A stretch of 11,829 nucleotides of DNA. It comes from Bacteroidota bacterium. Its GTDB lineage: Bacteria > Bacteroidota > Bacteroidia > Chitinophagales > Chitinophagaceae. The position numbers and the translations under genes are program-made. A model generated the notes under the pieces. It saw nothing but the letters and a program-made list of their open reading frames with translations. It was not told the DNA's origin and made no database searches. Each line of letters starts with the position of its first letter. The stretch's first letter is position 1. Of this stretch, positions 1-5,259 are shown one piece after another. The stretch is from NCBI GenBank assembly GCA_023433345.1, contig JAEZDA010000030.1:1-11829 (forward strand). Reading direction: 5' to 3'.

Positions 1-711
1 CTTTTTGAAGGTATGGACCCGGGCTCACTGCATACCATAGAGCGAACAGCCTGGTGGTTGCACATCATCGGAATTTTCGCTTTTGCTAATTACCTGCCCT
101 ACAGCAAACACCTTCATATCATTCTTGCATTCCCGAATGCCTATTATGCGCGGCTTGAACCTAAGGGAAAAATGGATAACATGATCGCCGTGCAAAATGA
201 GGTGAAGTATGCAATGGAGCCCGAAACCGCTCCTACTGGCGAGGCGACGCCAGTAAAATTTGGAGCGAAGGATGTGCAGGATCTGAGTTGGAAAAATTTA
301 CTCGATGCTTACAGTTGTACGGAATGTGGCAGATGTTCTGCCGCATGCCCGGCGAACATTACCGGTAAATTATTGAGTCCGCGTAAAATTATGATGGACA
401 CCCGCGATCGGCTGGAAGAAGTTGGTCGCAACATTAAAAAGAACGGAGCTTTTGAAGACGATGGAAAATCGTTGCTGCATGATTATATAAAGGTGGAGGA
501 ACTGCGTGCATGTACAACCTGTAATGCCTGCGTGCAGGAATGCCCTGTTAGCATTAATCCGCTCGACATAATATTAGAACTCCGCAGGAGCCTCGTGATG
601 GAAGAAAGTAATGCGCCGCAGGAATGGAACGTTATGTTCTCAAACATCGAAAACAATTTTGCACCATGGAAGTTCAGTCCCGATCAACGGGATGAATGGG
701 TGCAGGGGTGA
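1..711 (+). CDS. HdrC-like 4Fe-4S dicluster membrane oxidoreductase, 3' part
   Basis: The reading frame is open from the first base, so the gene begins before the window; only about 236 C-terminal residues are present. Numbering from the Met at base 13, a hydrophobic segment at about 14-40 looks like the last membrane helix of a nitrate-reductase-gamma-like cytochrome b domain. A soluble domain follows with two Cx2Cx2Cx3CP motifs: C102, C105, C108, C112 and C167, C170, C173, C177. These would bind two 4Fe-4S clusters, as in HdrC, GlpC or DsrK-type electron carriers. In Bacteroidota such proteins are full-length fusions of about 440 residues and usually precede a CCG-domain partner; that partner lies at 1699-2484, beyond an opposite-strand gene. 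The electron donor and acceptor cannot be deduced. The family assignment is firm and the physiological role is inferred. Confidence 0.88.
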   Translation, partial: LFEGMDPGSLHTIERTAWWLHIIGIFAFANYLPYSKHLHIILAFPNAYYARLEPKGKMDNMIAVQNEVKYAMEPETAPTGEATPVKFGAKDVQDLSWKNLLDAYSCTECGRCSAACPANITGKLLSPRKIMMDTRDRLEEVGRNIKKNGAFEDDGKSLLHDYIKVEELRACTTCNACVQECPVSINPLDIILELRRSLVMEESNAPQEWNVMFSNIENNFAPWKFSPDQRDEWVQG

Positions 712-758
712 TTTGATGATTTGATGATTTGATGATTTGGTGATTTGATGATTTGATG
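711..758. repeat. Octamer tandem repeat ATTTGATG x6
   Basis: Six head-to-tail copies of ATTTGATG begin on the last base of the upstream stop codon. The fourth copy has one change (ATTTGGTG). The array lies between two convergent genes and encodes nothing evident. Similar TTTGATGA runs are, from memory, common in intergenic DNA of this bacterial group. It could change length by replication slippage. Confidence 0.9.
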
Positions 759-764
759 ATTCCT

Positions 765-778
765 GACTACCGACTAAC
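765..778. repeat. Two heptamer units (GACTACC GACTAAC)
   Basis: Two adjacent 7-base units of the RACTACN type, the same family as the longer arrays at 1601-1642, 2484-2525 and 5144-5171. The stretch is short and would be unremarkable alone; it is listed because of its recurrence in the window. Confidence 0.55.
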
Positions 779-786
779 GATCCGTG

Positions 787-808
787 CCGACGCAATGCAT
801 TGCGTCGG
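787..808. repeat. Perfect 22-bp palindrome between convergent genes
   Basis: The half-site CCGACGCAATG is followed directly by its exact reverse complement. In RNA this could fold into a 9-bp stem with a TGCA tetraloop, on either strand. It sits four bases from the stop codon of the minus-strand LysE gene and about 75 bases after the plus-strand stop, so it may act as a bidirectional transcription end or mRNA 3' protector, although no T-run follows. A REP-like dispersed element is an equally good reading; copy number in the genome would decide. Confidence 0.75.
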
Positions 809-811
809 TAA

Positions 812-1498
812 CTAATCCTCCGGCGGCGGCGGAATATCCTTCTCTTCTATCTGCTCAATCTTATCAACTGCATCTTTATGCCGTAACATTTTTATAAGAT
901 GTATAATGGCGGTTAGCGTAAAAATTCCTCCGATCACCCAATTCATATACATCTCACTGTTATGGATAACCGAAACCAGCCACCTTCCTCCGAAAATAAA
1001 AATACAATTGCCCAGCAGAGTGCCGAGACCGATGCCGATTATATAAATATTATAAAGGCGATTGCTGGGTTTTAACACGCCTTTTGAAAAAAGCACTGTG
1101 CTCCATCCAAACCAGAAAGGAATCTGCACGGGGTTGATGGCAGACATCATCATACCAAACAAAAAGCGGTGCATATCATTATGAAGCAGGGCGTTTTTAG
1201 CTTCAGGATTTTCCCGCATCGCAGCGGCAAAGCTTCCAATAGCCAGGGCAAGTACGATGCCCAGTGTAAGCCATTCCATGATCTTCATCAGCTTCCTCTG
1301 CCTTCTCACCCAACTTATTGCAACAAGGCTGATCCTTACATAGATCATTTCTACCAGTAGTGCCCCACTTACGAAAAACAGGGCCTGGCGTATGCTCTCC
1401 TGTATGCCGATCTGCATGCCCATTATGTTCAGCGTTCCCATTGGCAACGTACCAAGAAAACTGATCAACATTCCCCAAAAGAAAACGCGAAGGAGCAA
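812..1498 (-). CDS. LysE-family small-molecule exporter-like membrane protein
   Basis: This protein of about 228 residues is predicted to lie in the inner membrane with six hydrophobic segments. The N-terminal SFLGTLPMGTLN stretch corresponds to the LysE/RhtB family opening motif (PGP in classical members). NPVQIPFWFGWS in the middle and GLGTLLGNCIFIFGG are typical of the Bacteroidota branch. The C-terminus is short, charged and proline-rich (PPPPED). The substrate is unknown; amino-acid export is the family role, not shown here. The frame could extend to TTG 1519, but that codon overlaps a -7-like promoter element (1517-1524). TTG 1498 gives an N-terminus (MLLRVFFWG) that resembles relatives, and ATG 1471 is the first AUG. 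It is convergent with the Fe-S gene upstream and divergent from the CCG gene, splitting what are normally neighbours. Confidence 0.85.
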   Translation of the reverse strand: MLLRVFFWGMLISFLGTLPMGTLNIMGMQIGIQESIRQALFFVSGALLVEMIYVRISLVAISWVRRQRKLMKIMEWLTLGIVLALAIGSFAAAMRENPEAKNALLHNDMHRFLFGMMMSAINPVQIPFWFGWSTVLFSKGVLKPSNRLYNIYIIGIGLGTLLGNCIFIFGGRWLVSVIHNSEMYMNWVIGGIFTLTAIIHLIKMLRHKDAVDKIEQIEEKDIPPPPED

Positions 1499-1516
1499 GA
1501 GTGAAAATTTGATGTG

Positions 1517-1524
1517 CAAATATG
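1517..1524 (-). promoter_or_regulatory. Possible -7 element (CATATTTG) for the LysE gene
   Basis: Read on the minus strand, CATATTTG differs by one base from the Bacteroidota -7 consensus TAnnTTTG and is followed by CAC. No convincing -33 TTTG lies at the usual distance. If real, transcription starts near 1510, which excludes the TTG at 1519 as start codon. Confidence 0.35.
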
Positions 1525-1548
1525 CAGATTATTTTTTCACTTTTTTTC

Positions 1549-1575
1549 ACGCAAAGAAGCAAAGGCACTAAGAAT
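1549..1575. repeat. Degenerate 9-bp repeats (ACGCAAAGA type)
   Basis: Three 9-base units (ACGCAAAGA, AGCAAAGGC, ACTAAGAAT), the last one decayed. The GCAAAG core repeated every nine bases is, from memory, a frequent intergenic motif in Bacteroidota. On the minus strand the first two units contain CTTTGC, resembling the -7 core, and they lie upstream of the LysE gene. Confidence 0.5.
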
Positions 1576-1600
1576 CAAAATTCAAAACCAGAATGCTCCG

Positions 1601-1642
1601 GACTACAGACTACAAACTACAAACTACTAACTACCAACTACC
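1601..1642. repeat. Heptamer array, six units of RACTACN, upstream of the CCG gene
   Basis: Six contiguous 7-base units: GACTACA twice, AACTACA, AACTACT, and AACTACC twice. The core ACTAC is invariant and the flanking bases vary. The array ends 25 bases before the -7-like element of the CCG-domain gene. A similar array in the opposite orientation starts at that gene's stop codon (2484-2525). Confidence 0.85.
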
Positions 1643-1666
1643 ATGTGTTTTCTCGCTAACATTCCC

Positions 1667-1674
1667 TTACTTTG
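1667..1674 (+). promoter_or_regulatory. Possible -7 element (TTACTTTG) for the CCG gene
   Basis: TTACTTTG followed by TTT matches the Bacteroidota -7 consensus except for one base and is identical to the element before mltG at 9692-9699. It would give the CCG gene its own transcript, independent of its usual upstream partner. No clear -33 box is visible. Confidence 0.4.
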
Positions 1675-1698
1675 TTTTTCAAACCAATTACAATCGAT

Positions 1699-2484
1699 AT
1701 GCAGGTTCCCACCATGGCGGAGATGTTTGCTAACGGGCAGAGTCCTGAAATTCTTTTCTGGGTGGGATGCTCCGGCAGTTTTGATCAGCGTGCACAAAAG
1801 ATCACACGTGCCTTTGTAACCATATTGAACAAGTTGGAAATTTCATACGCGATTTTAGGAAAGGAAGAAATGTGTACCGGGGATCCGGCCCGAAGGGCGG
1901 GCAACGAATTTATGTTCCAGATGATGGCTTACCAGAACATACAAGTACTGAATGGCTATGGAATCAAGAAGATCGTAACTGCATGCCCTCATTGCTTCAA
2001 CATCTTTAAAAATGAATATCCTGAACTCGGCGGAAATTATGAGGTGATTCATCATGCCGTGTTTCTTCAGCAATTAATTAATGAGGGAAGGATTGTGATG
2101 CCCGAAGGAGGCGCTTTCAAAGGAAAGAAGATCACATACCACGATAGTTGTTACCTCGGCCGCGCCAATAATATTTATGAGGCACCCCGCAAGGTGCTTG
2201 AAGCTCTCGATGCAGAACTGATCGAAATGAAACGATGCCGGAGTAATGGATTGTGCTGTGGCGCAGGCGGCGCACAAATGTGGAAGGAAGAAGAAAATGG
2301 TGATAAGCGAATTAACATTGAGCGTGCTGATGAAGCCTTGGAAACAGGCGCGGGTGTTATAGCTTCTGCCTGCCCTTATTGCAACACCATGCTAACGGAT
2401 GGCGTTAAAAATCGTGAGAAGGAAAATGAAGTTCAGGTGCTGGATATCGCAGAACTCGTGGCTCAGGCTTTGGTCGGAAGTTGA
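1699..2484 (+). CDS. HdrB-like CCG-domain (Fe-S)-binding oxidoreductase
   Basis: A protein of 261 residues with two cysteine-rich CCG-type domains, the family of HdrB, GlpC and LutA/LldE that binds unusual Fe-S clusters or links clusters to disulfide or quinone chemistry. Numbering from ATG 1699, domain 1 has C24, C59 and CPHC (96-99); the usual CCG pair is reduced to CTG. Domain 2 is complete, with C151, CCG at 186-188 and CPYC at 225-228. No signal peptide or membrane helix is seen, so it is cytoplasmic and probably docks on the membrane-bound 4Fe-4S protein encoded at 1-711. ATG 1699 (MQVPTMAEM) matches the start I remember for relatives. A longer frame from TTG 1672 begins inside the -7-like element and is rejected; ATG 1714 is the other choice. 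The redox partners are unknown. Confidence 0.88.
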   Translation: MQVPTMAEMFANGQSPEILFWVGCSGSFDQRAQKITRAFVTILNKLEISYAILGKEEMCTGDPARRAGNEFMFQMMAYQNIQVLNGYGIKKIVTACPHCFNIFKNEYPELGGNYEVIHHAVFLQQLINEGRIVMPEGGAFKGKKITYHDSCYLGRANNIYEAPRKVLEALDAELIEMKRCRSNGLCCGAGGAQMWKEEENGDKRINIERADEALETGAGVIASACPYCNTMLTDGVKNREKENEVQVLDIAELVAQALVGS

Positions 2485-2525
2485 TAGTCGGTAGTCGGTA
2501 GTCTGCAGACGGTAGTCGATAGCCC
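2484..2525. repeat. Heptamer array in inverted orientation after the CCG gene
   Basis: Period-7 units beginning on the last base of the stop codon: ATAGTCG, GTAGTCG, GTAGTCT, GCAGACG, GTAGTCG, ATAGCCC. The core GTAGTC is the reverse complement of the GACTAC core at 1601-1642. In the middle lies a perfect 10-bp palindrome GTCTGCAGAC (2501-2510). Confidence 0.8.
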
Positions 2526-2670
2526 ATATTTTAATTTTCCATTAAGAATTTATAATTCCTCCTGAGCTCTTTTTTTGTAATTACCGTCCTCACTATCGCC
2601 ACTTTGCTGCTCTGGAAATGAGGTATGGACATTATGAAAAGAACATAGGCTTTGCCAGTGATATTGTGTC

Positions 2671-2722
2671 AATGAATGTAACCGTTAAATGAGCTGACCC
2701 ATTGATCCAGGTCACATTCATT
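2671..2722. repeat. 13-bp inverted repeat with one mismatch
   Basis: AATGAATGTAACC (2671-2683) pairs with GGTCACATTCATT (2710-2722), leaving a 26-base loop. A second, mutually exclusive pairing exists inside it: TGACC (2695-2699) with GGTCA (2710-2714). It lies about 40 bases upstream of the YceI -7 element, so it is a possible operator or the end of the upstream transcript; it is not followed by a T-run. Confidence 0.5.
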
Positions 2723-2760
2723 TCTTATTGTATGTCATTTAATATCTATTCAACTGCAAC

Positions 2761-2768
2761 TACCTTTG
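2761..2768 (+). promoter_or_regulatory. -7 promoter element TACCTTTG of the YceI gene
   Basis: An exact match to the Bacteroidota -7 consensus TAnnTTTG, followed by CC and located 24 bases before the ATG. No clear -33 TTTG is found at the standard distance. Confidence 0.5.
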
Positions 2769-2792
2769 CCTTTCATCTAAAAAACAAATGTT

Positions 2793-3326
2793 ATGGCAAA
2801 TACAAAATGGTCGGTTGACCCAACGCACAGCGAAGTAGTTTTTAAAATCAAACACCTCATGATCTCAACTGTTACCGGCAGATTCAATGAATTTTCCGCA
2901 ACGGCTGAAACAGCTTCACCCGACAGTTTCGACAATACAAGTAATATTGAGTTTTCAGCCAATATTGCTTCCATTGATACAAAGAATGAACAGCGGGATA
3001 CGCACCTGAAATCTGATGATTTCTTCAATGCAGAAAAATATCCTCAGCTAACTTTCAGAGGAAAAACCCTGCATCTAAATGGATCTGAAGGAACACTTGA
3101 AGGCGATTTGACCATTCGCGAAACAACCAGGCCGATTGCACTTGATGTAGAGTTCGGCGGAATTGTTACCGATCCCTACGGACAAACCAAGGCAGGTTTC
3201 ACACTAACGGGAAAGCTTAAACGAAAAGAATTTGGCTTGAACTGGAATGCCATAACTGAAGCTGGCAACGTAGTGGTTAGTGATGAAATAAAATTGCAGG
3301 TAGAGGTTCAATTCGTCAAGCAGTAA
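2793..3326 (+). CDS. YceI-family lipocalin-like protein
   Basis: This 177-residue protein fits the YceI family, an eight-stranded antiparallel barrel with a lipocalin-like fold that binds long polyisoprenoid or amphiphilic ligands. Visible family signatures are DPTHSEVVFKIKHLMISTVTG (9-29, written without its last residues), RDTHLKSDDFFNAEKYP (68-84) and KRKEFGLNWN with GNVVVSDEIKL near the C-terminus (143-168). Unlike Escherichia coli YceI it has no signal peptide, so it should remain cytoplasmic; this is common among Bacteroidota members. The length equals one full domain. The ATG sits 24 bases after an exact -7 element and no in-frame upstream start competes. It is likely transcribed alone: about 150 bases and a separate promoter lie before the azurin gene. 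The ligand and function in this organism are unknown. Confidence 0.93.
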   Translation: MANTKWSVDPTHSEVVFKIKHLMISTVTGRFNEFSATAETASPDSFDNTSNIEFSANIASIDTKNEQRDTHLKSDDFFNAEKYPQLTFRGKTLHLNGSEGTLEGDLTIRETTRPIALDVEFGGIVTDPYGQTKAGFTLTGKLKRKEFGLNWNAITEAGNVVVSDEIKLQVEVQFVKQ

Positions 3327-3442
3327 CTAAACAGTAGCTGATCGTAAGGATCTTACATATTTACCTTCCCGGGCATGCTGGTCATCATTTCGTGAACTGT
3401 TGAAAGTCATGTTCAGCAAATAAAGGACTAAGAAAGTTTTGG

Positions 3443-3450
3443 TAACTTTG
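3443..3450 (+). promoter_or_regulatory. -7 promoter element TAACTTTG of the azurin gene
   Basis: Exact TAnnTTTG match followed by CG, 29 bases before the azurin ATG, with an A/T-rich leader. A small 5-bp hairpin GTAAG/CTTAC (3344-3356) lies farther upstream after the YceI stop, without a T-run. Confidence 0.5.
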
Positions 3451-3479
3451 CGCCATCAAAAACAATTAAATCTTATAAT

Positions 3480-4022
3480 ATGAATCTTAAGAATGTTTTG
3501 TTGGGATTAACAGCACTCACTCTCTTTGCCTGCAACCAGGGCGGCGAAAGCAAGACTGAATCAACTACGCATGACGCGCATCAAACAACTCCGGAAACTA
3601 CAACTCCGGCTACAACTGATGAGGCTGCAAACACTGAAGTAAACGGTGTGCTGGAGCTTACCTTAAATGCAAATGACCAGATGCAGTATGATAAAAAAGA
3701 GTTTAAAGTTAAGGCCGGTCAGAAAATTAAGCTAACACTTAACCACACCGGTAAAATGGACAAGAAAGCAATGGGACACAACTTTGTTCTTCTTCAATCT
3801 GGTATTGATCCTGCCTTCTTTGCACAGGCTGCAGTGAAAGCAACCGACAATGATTACATTCCGAAGTCGGAAGAAAAAAACATCATTGCACATACTAAAA
3901 TGATCGGCGGTGGAGAATCAGACACAATTGAATTTGAAGCACCGGAATCTGGCGTGTATCCTTTCATGTGCACCTTCCCGGCACACTGGGGAGTGATGCA
4001 GGGTAAGTTTATCGTAGAATAA
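3480..4022 (+). CDS. azu: Azurin-family cupredoxin lipoprotein
   Basis: A 180-residue exported blue-copper protein that carries single electrons between periplasmic redox partners. Residues 1-17 form a short hydrophobic signal ending LTLFAC, so C18 is the probable lipidated cysteine and the protein is anchored to a membrane. Residues 19-55 form a Thr/Glu/Ala-rich flexible tether, and the cupredoxin domain spans about 56-180. All four main copper ligands of azurin are visible: H100 in MGHNF, then C164, H169 and M173 in CTFPAHWGVM. The glycine before the first histidine, which supplies the axial carbonyl in azurin, is also present. The gene has its own -7 element and is followed by a strong terminator, so it is probably monocistronic. 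The partner oxidase or reductase is not in the window. Confidence 0.95.
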   Translation: MNLKNVLLGLTALTLFACNQGGESKTESTTHDAHQTTPETTTPATTDEAANTEVNGVLELTLNANDQMQYDKKEFKVKAGQKIKLTLNHTGKMDKKAMGHNFVLLQSGIDPAFFAQAAVKATDNDYIPKSEEKNIIAHTKMIGGGESDTIEFEAPESGVYPFMCTFPAHWGVMQGKFIVE

Positions 4023-4036
4023 GAAAGACTTTGAAG

Positions 4037-4061
4037 CCGGGCCATTCGCCCGGTTTTTTTT
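4037..4061 (+). terminator. Rho-independent terminator after azurin
   Basis: CCGGGC (4037-4042), a five-base loop CATTC, GCCCGG (4048-4053), then eight Ts (4054-4061). Two flanking A-T pairs beyond a G-T wobble can lengthen the stem. It starts 14 bases after the azurin stop codon. The last T is also the first base of the next promoter element. Confidence 0.9.
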
Positions 4062-4068
4062 ATCTTTG
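4061..4068 (+). promoter_or_regulatory. -7 element TATCTTTG fused to the terminator T-tract
   Basis: Exact TAnnTTTG match. Only four bases separate it from the ATG at 4073, so a transcript starting at the usual distance would begin at or near the start codon and lack a leader. The region upstream, where a -33 box belongs, is occupied by the terminator hairpin. Confidence 0.45.
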
Positions 4069-4072
4069 ACCT

Positions 4073-4495
4073 ATGAGATCACCAGCATTTGTTTTAATAT
4101 TTATCGCACTTGGGCTACTTGTTGCACTTGGATTAATGTTTGGCCTTCCACGTTATAATGTGTGGCAGCAGGAAATGGCTGGCAAGGCTGAAATGGCAAA
4201 GGCTGAGCAAAACCGTAAAATTCTTGTAGAAGAAGCCAAAGCAAAACTCGAAGCAGAAAAACTCAATGCCCAGGCCGAAATAGAAAGGGCTAAGGGAATG
4301 AGTGAGGCAATGAAAATTGAAAACGGAACATTGAATGAAACATACAACCAATATCTCTTCATCCGCACGCTCGAAAAGTTGGCGGATAAAGGCAATCTTC
4401 CTCAAATTATTTACATTCCTTCAGAAGGATTGTTGCCGGTGATGGACCTGAAAAAAAATAGTCCCGGCTTAACCAATTCCTTTACGGGAGAATAA
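4073..4495 (+). CDS. SPFH-like C-terminal domain membrane protein without Band 7 domain
   Basis: A 140-residue protein: one membrane helix (about 5-25), then a charged Ala/Glu/Lys-rich coiled coil (about 32-85), then a conserved tail with NQYLFIRTLEKL (92-103) and IIYIPSEGLLPVMDL (112-126). The coiled coil plus the IYIPSEG-type tail resembles the C-terminal half of prohibitin/HflK-type SPFH proteins, sometimes annotated as a membrane protease subunit, but no Band 7 domain precedes it. Comparable short forms occur, from memory, in other Bacteroidota, so this is probably not a truncation. It likely oligomerises at the inner membrane with the coiled coil on one face; a scaffold role is only a guess. 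ATG 4073 follows a -7 element by four bases. The next gene begins nine bases after its stop. Confidence 0.7.
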   Translation: MRSPAFVLIFIALGLLVALGLMFGLPRYNVWQQEMAGKAEMAKAEQNRKILVEEAKAKLEAEKLNAQAEIERAKGMSEAMKIENGTLNETYNQYLFIRTLEKLADKGNLPQIIYIPSEGLLPVMDLKKNSPGLTNSFTGE

Positions 4496-4504
4496 CTTGT
4501 TACC

Positions 4505-5032
4505 TTGAACACCATAAACGATACACAGCCTGCTTTTGATGTTGGAGCGCATCTTCCATCAGATTTTTCAAACAACTCCAAAGTTTGGATATACCAGGCG
4601 GATCGCATATTCACTGTTTCTGAAGCATTCGAGCTGGAAAAAATTTTTGAAGATTTTGTTTCAGCCTGGAAGAGCCATGGCAGCCCTGTAAAAGGATTTG
4701 CGGGATTGTTCTTCGGCCGTTTTATCATTCTTATGGCCGATGAAACGCAAACAACTGTCGGCGGCTGCAGTACAGATAGCTCTGTGGCAATGATCAGGGA
4801 AATACAGAAGCGCTATAACACAAACCTGCTCAACAGGCAGGATCTTGCCTTTTATATAAAAGGAAAGCCTGAAGTGATCCCCATGCAGCAACTTCCCTAT
4901 GCTGTTGAACATGGCTTTGTGCAGCCATCCACTCTTTATTTCAACAATTCCATTACTTCAAAAAAAGACCTGCTAAGCAAATGGATAACCCCGGCCGGAG
5001 AAACATGGCTTAGGAGATATTTTAATTCATAG
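4505..5032 (+). CDS. Bacteroidota-conserved protein of unknown function
   Basis: About 175 residues, soluble, without signal peptide or membrane helix. Conserved-looking blocks are KVWIYQADRIFT (26-37), FVSAWKSHG (51-59), GRFIILMADE (71-80), GGCSTDSSV (86-94) and the C-terminal end with TPAGETWLRRYF. I recognise these from a Bacteroidota family often labelled ABC transporter ATPase, but there is no Walker A or ABC signature, so that name is unsupported. GCSTDSS is the most motif-like part and could hold a reactive cysteine (C88). The only ordinary start before the conserved region is TTG 4505, nine bases after the upstream stop. That TTG lies in TTACCTTG (4500-4507), which resembles the -7 variant seen elsewhere in this window; if it is a promoter, the start would have to be a rarer codon such as ATA 4514. 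Confidence 0.72.
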   Translation: MNTINDTQPAFDVGAHLPSDFSNNSKVWIYQADRIFTVSEAFELEKIFEDFVSAWKSHGSPVKGFAGLFFGRFIILMADETQTTVGGCSTDSSVAMIREIQKRYNTNLLNRQDLAFYIKGKPEVIPMQQLPYAVEHGFVQPSTLYFNNSITSKKDLLSKWITPAGETWLRRYFNS

Positions 5033-5125
5033 TTCCGGATGGAAGGGGACTGGTTCCTGGCTCATAGTTAAAACATTGAATTACACCACCACTTACCTAT
5101 TTAAACGTTGTAAAACAAGTCTCGT

Positions 5126-5184
5126 TGCCGACCGGAGCTTTCGATACTACCAAGTAGAAACTACAATCTACCGGAGTGTCGGCA
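5126..5184. repeat. Heptamer array bracketed by short inverted repeats
   Basis: TGCCGAC (5126-5132) and its reverse complement GTCGGCA (5178-5184) enclose four period-7 units ending in CTAC or GTAG (5144-5171). ACCGGAG occurs as a direct repeat inside the arms (5131-5137 and 5170-5176). The bracket resembles a small mobile or REP-like unit. The surrounding 5033-5259 region holds no recognisable gene. Confidence 0.5.
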
Positions 5185-5204
5185 CTTAAGTTCCTTTCCC
5201 TTCC

Positions 5205-5217
5205 TGCCATGATGGCA
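5205..5217. repeat. 13-bp palindrome TGCCATGATGGCA upstream of miaB
   Basis: Two 6-base arms, TGCCAT and ATGGCA, around a central G. It ends 17 bases before the miaB -7 element, where a -33 box would be expected, so it could be a repressor operator or may simply be chance. It contains an in-frame ATG of the rejected longer miaB frame. Confidence 0.35.
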
Positions 5218-5234
5218 GAGTGCCTTACATTATT

Positions 5235-5242
5235 TATCTTTG
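5235..5242 (+). promoter_or_regulatory. -7 promoter element TATCTTTG of miaB
   Basis: Exact TAnnTTTG followed by CAC, a typical Bacteroidota start-site context, 17 bases before ATG 5260. It argues against translation starting at the in-frame ATG 5176 and probably drives the downstream cluster. Confidence 0.6.
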
Positions 5243-5259
5243 CACTTCAATTTTTTTTG

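Larger units (their letters stand above)
2526..2792. other. Non-coding stretch before the YceI gene
   Basis: With the preceding heptamer array this makes about 308 bases without a recognisable gene. A 24-codon open frame beginning MRYGHYEKNIG and ending at a TGA about 2692 resembles nothing I know and is not called. The stretch contains the inverted repeat at 2671-2722 and the promoter element at 2761-2768. No terminator with a T-run is seen for the upstream gene. Confidence 0.6.

Noticed and set aside
1203..1568. Other long open frames overlapping the LysE gene on both strands
   Set aside because: They lack family features, while the LysE frame has six membrane helices and conserved motifs.
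1601..1642. CRISPR array
   Set aside because: The repeat unit is only seven bases with no spacers, and no cas genes are nearby.
2620..2693. A 24-codon ORF (MRYGHYEKNIG...) before the YceI gene
   Set aside because: No recognisable family, no clear translation signal, and it ends within an inverted repeat.
4505..5032. ABC transporter ATPase (a common label for this family)
   Set aside because: No Walker A, signature or Walker B motif is present in the 175 residues.
5176..5259. A 28-residue N-terminal extension of MiaB from ATG 5176
   Set aside because: An exact -7 promoter element lies inside it and ATG 5260 gives the normal MiaB length.
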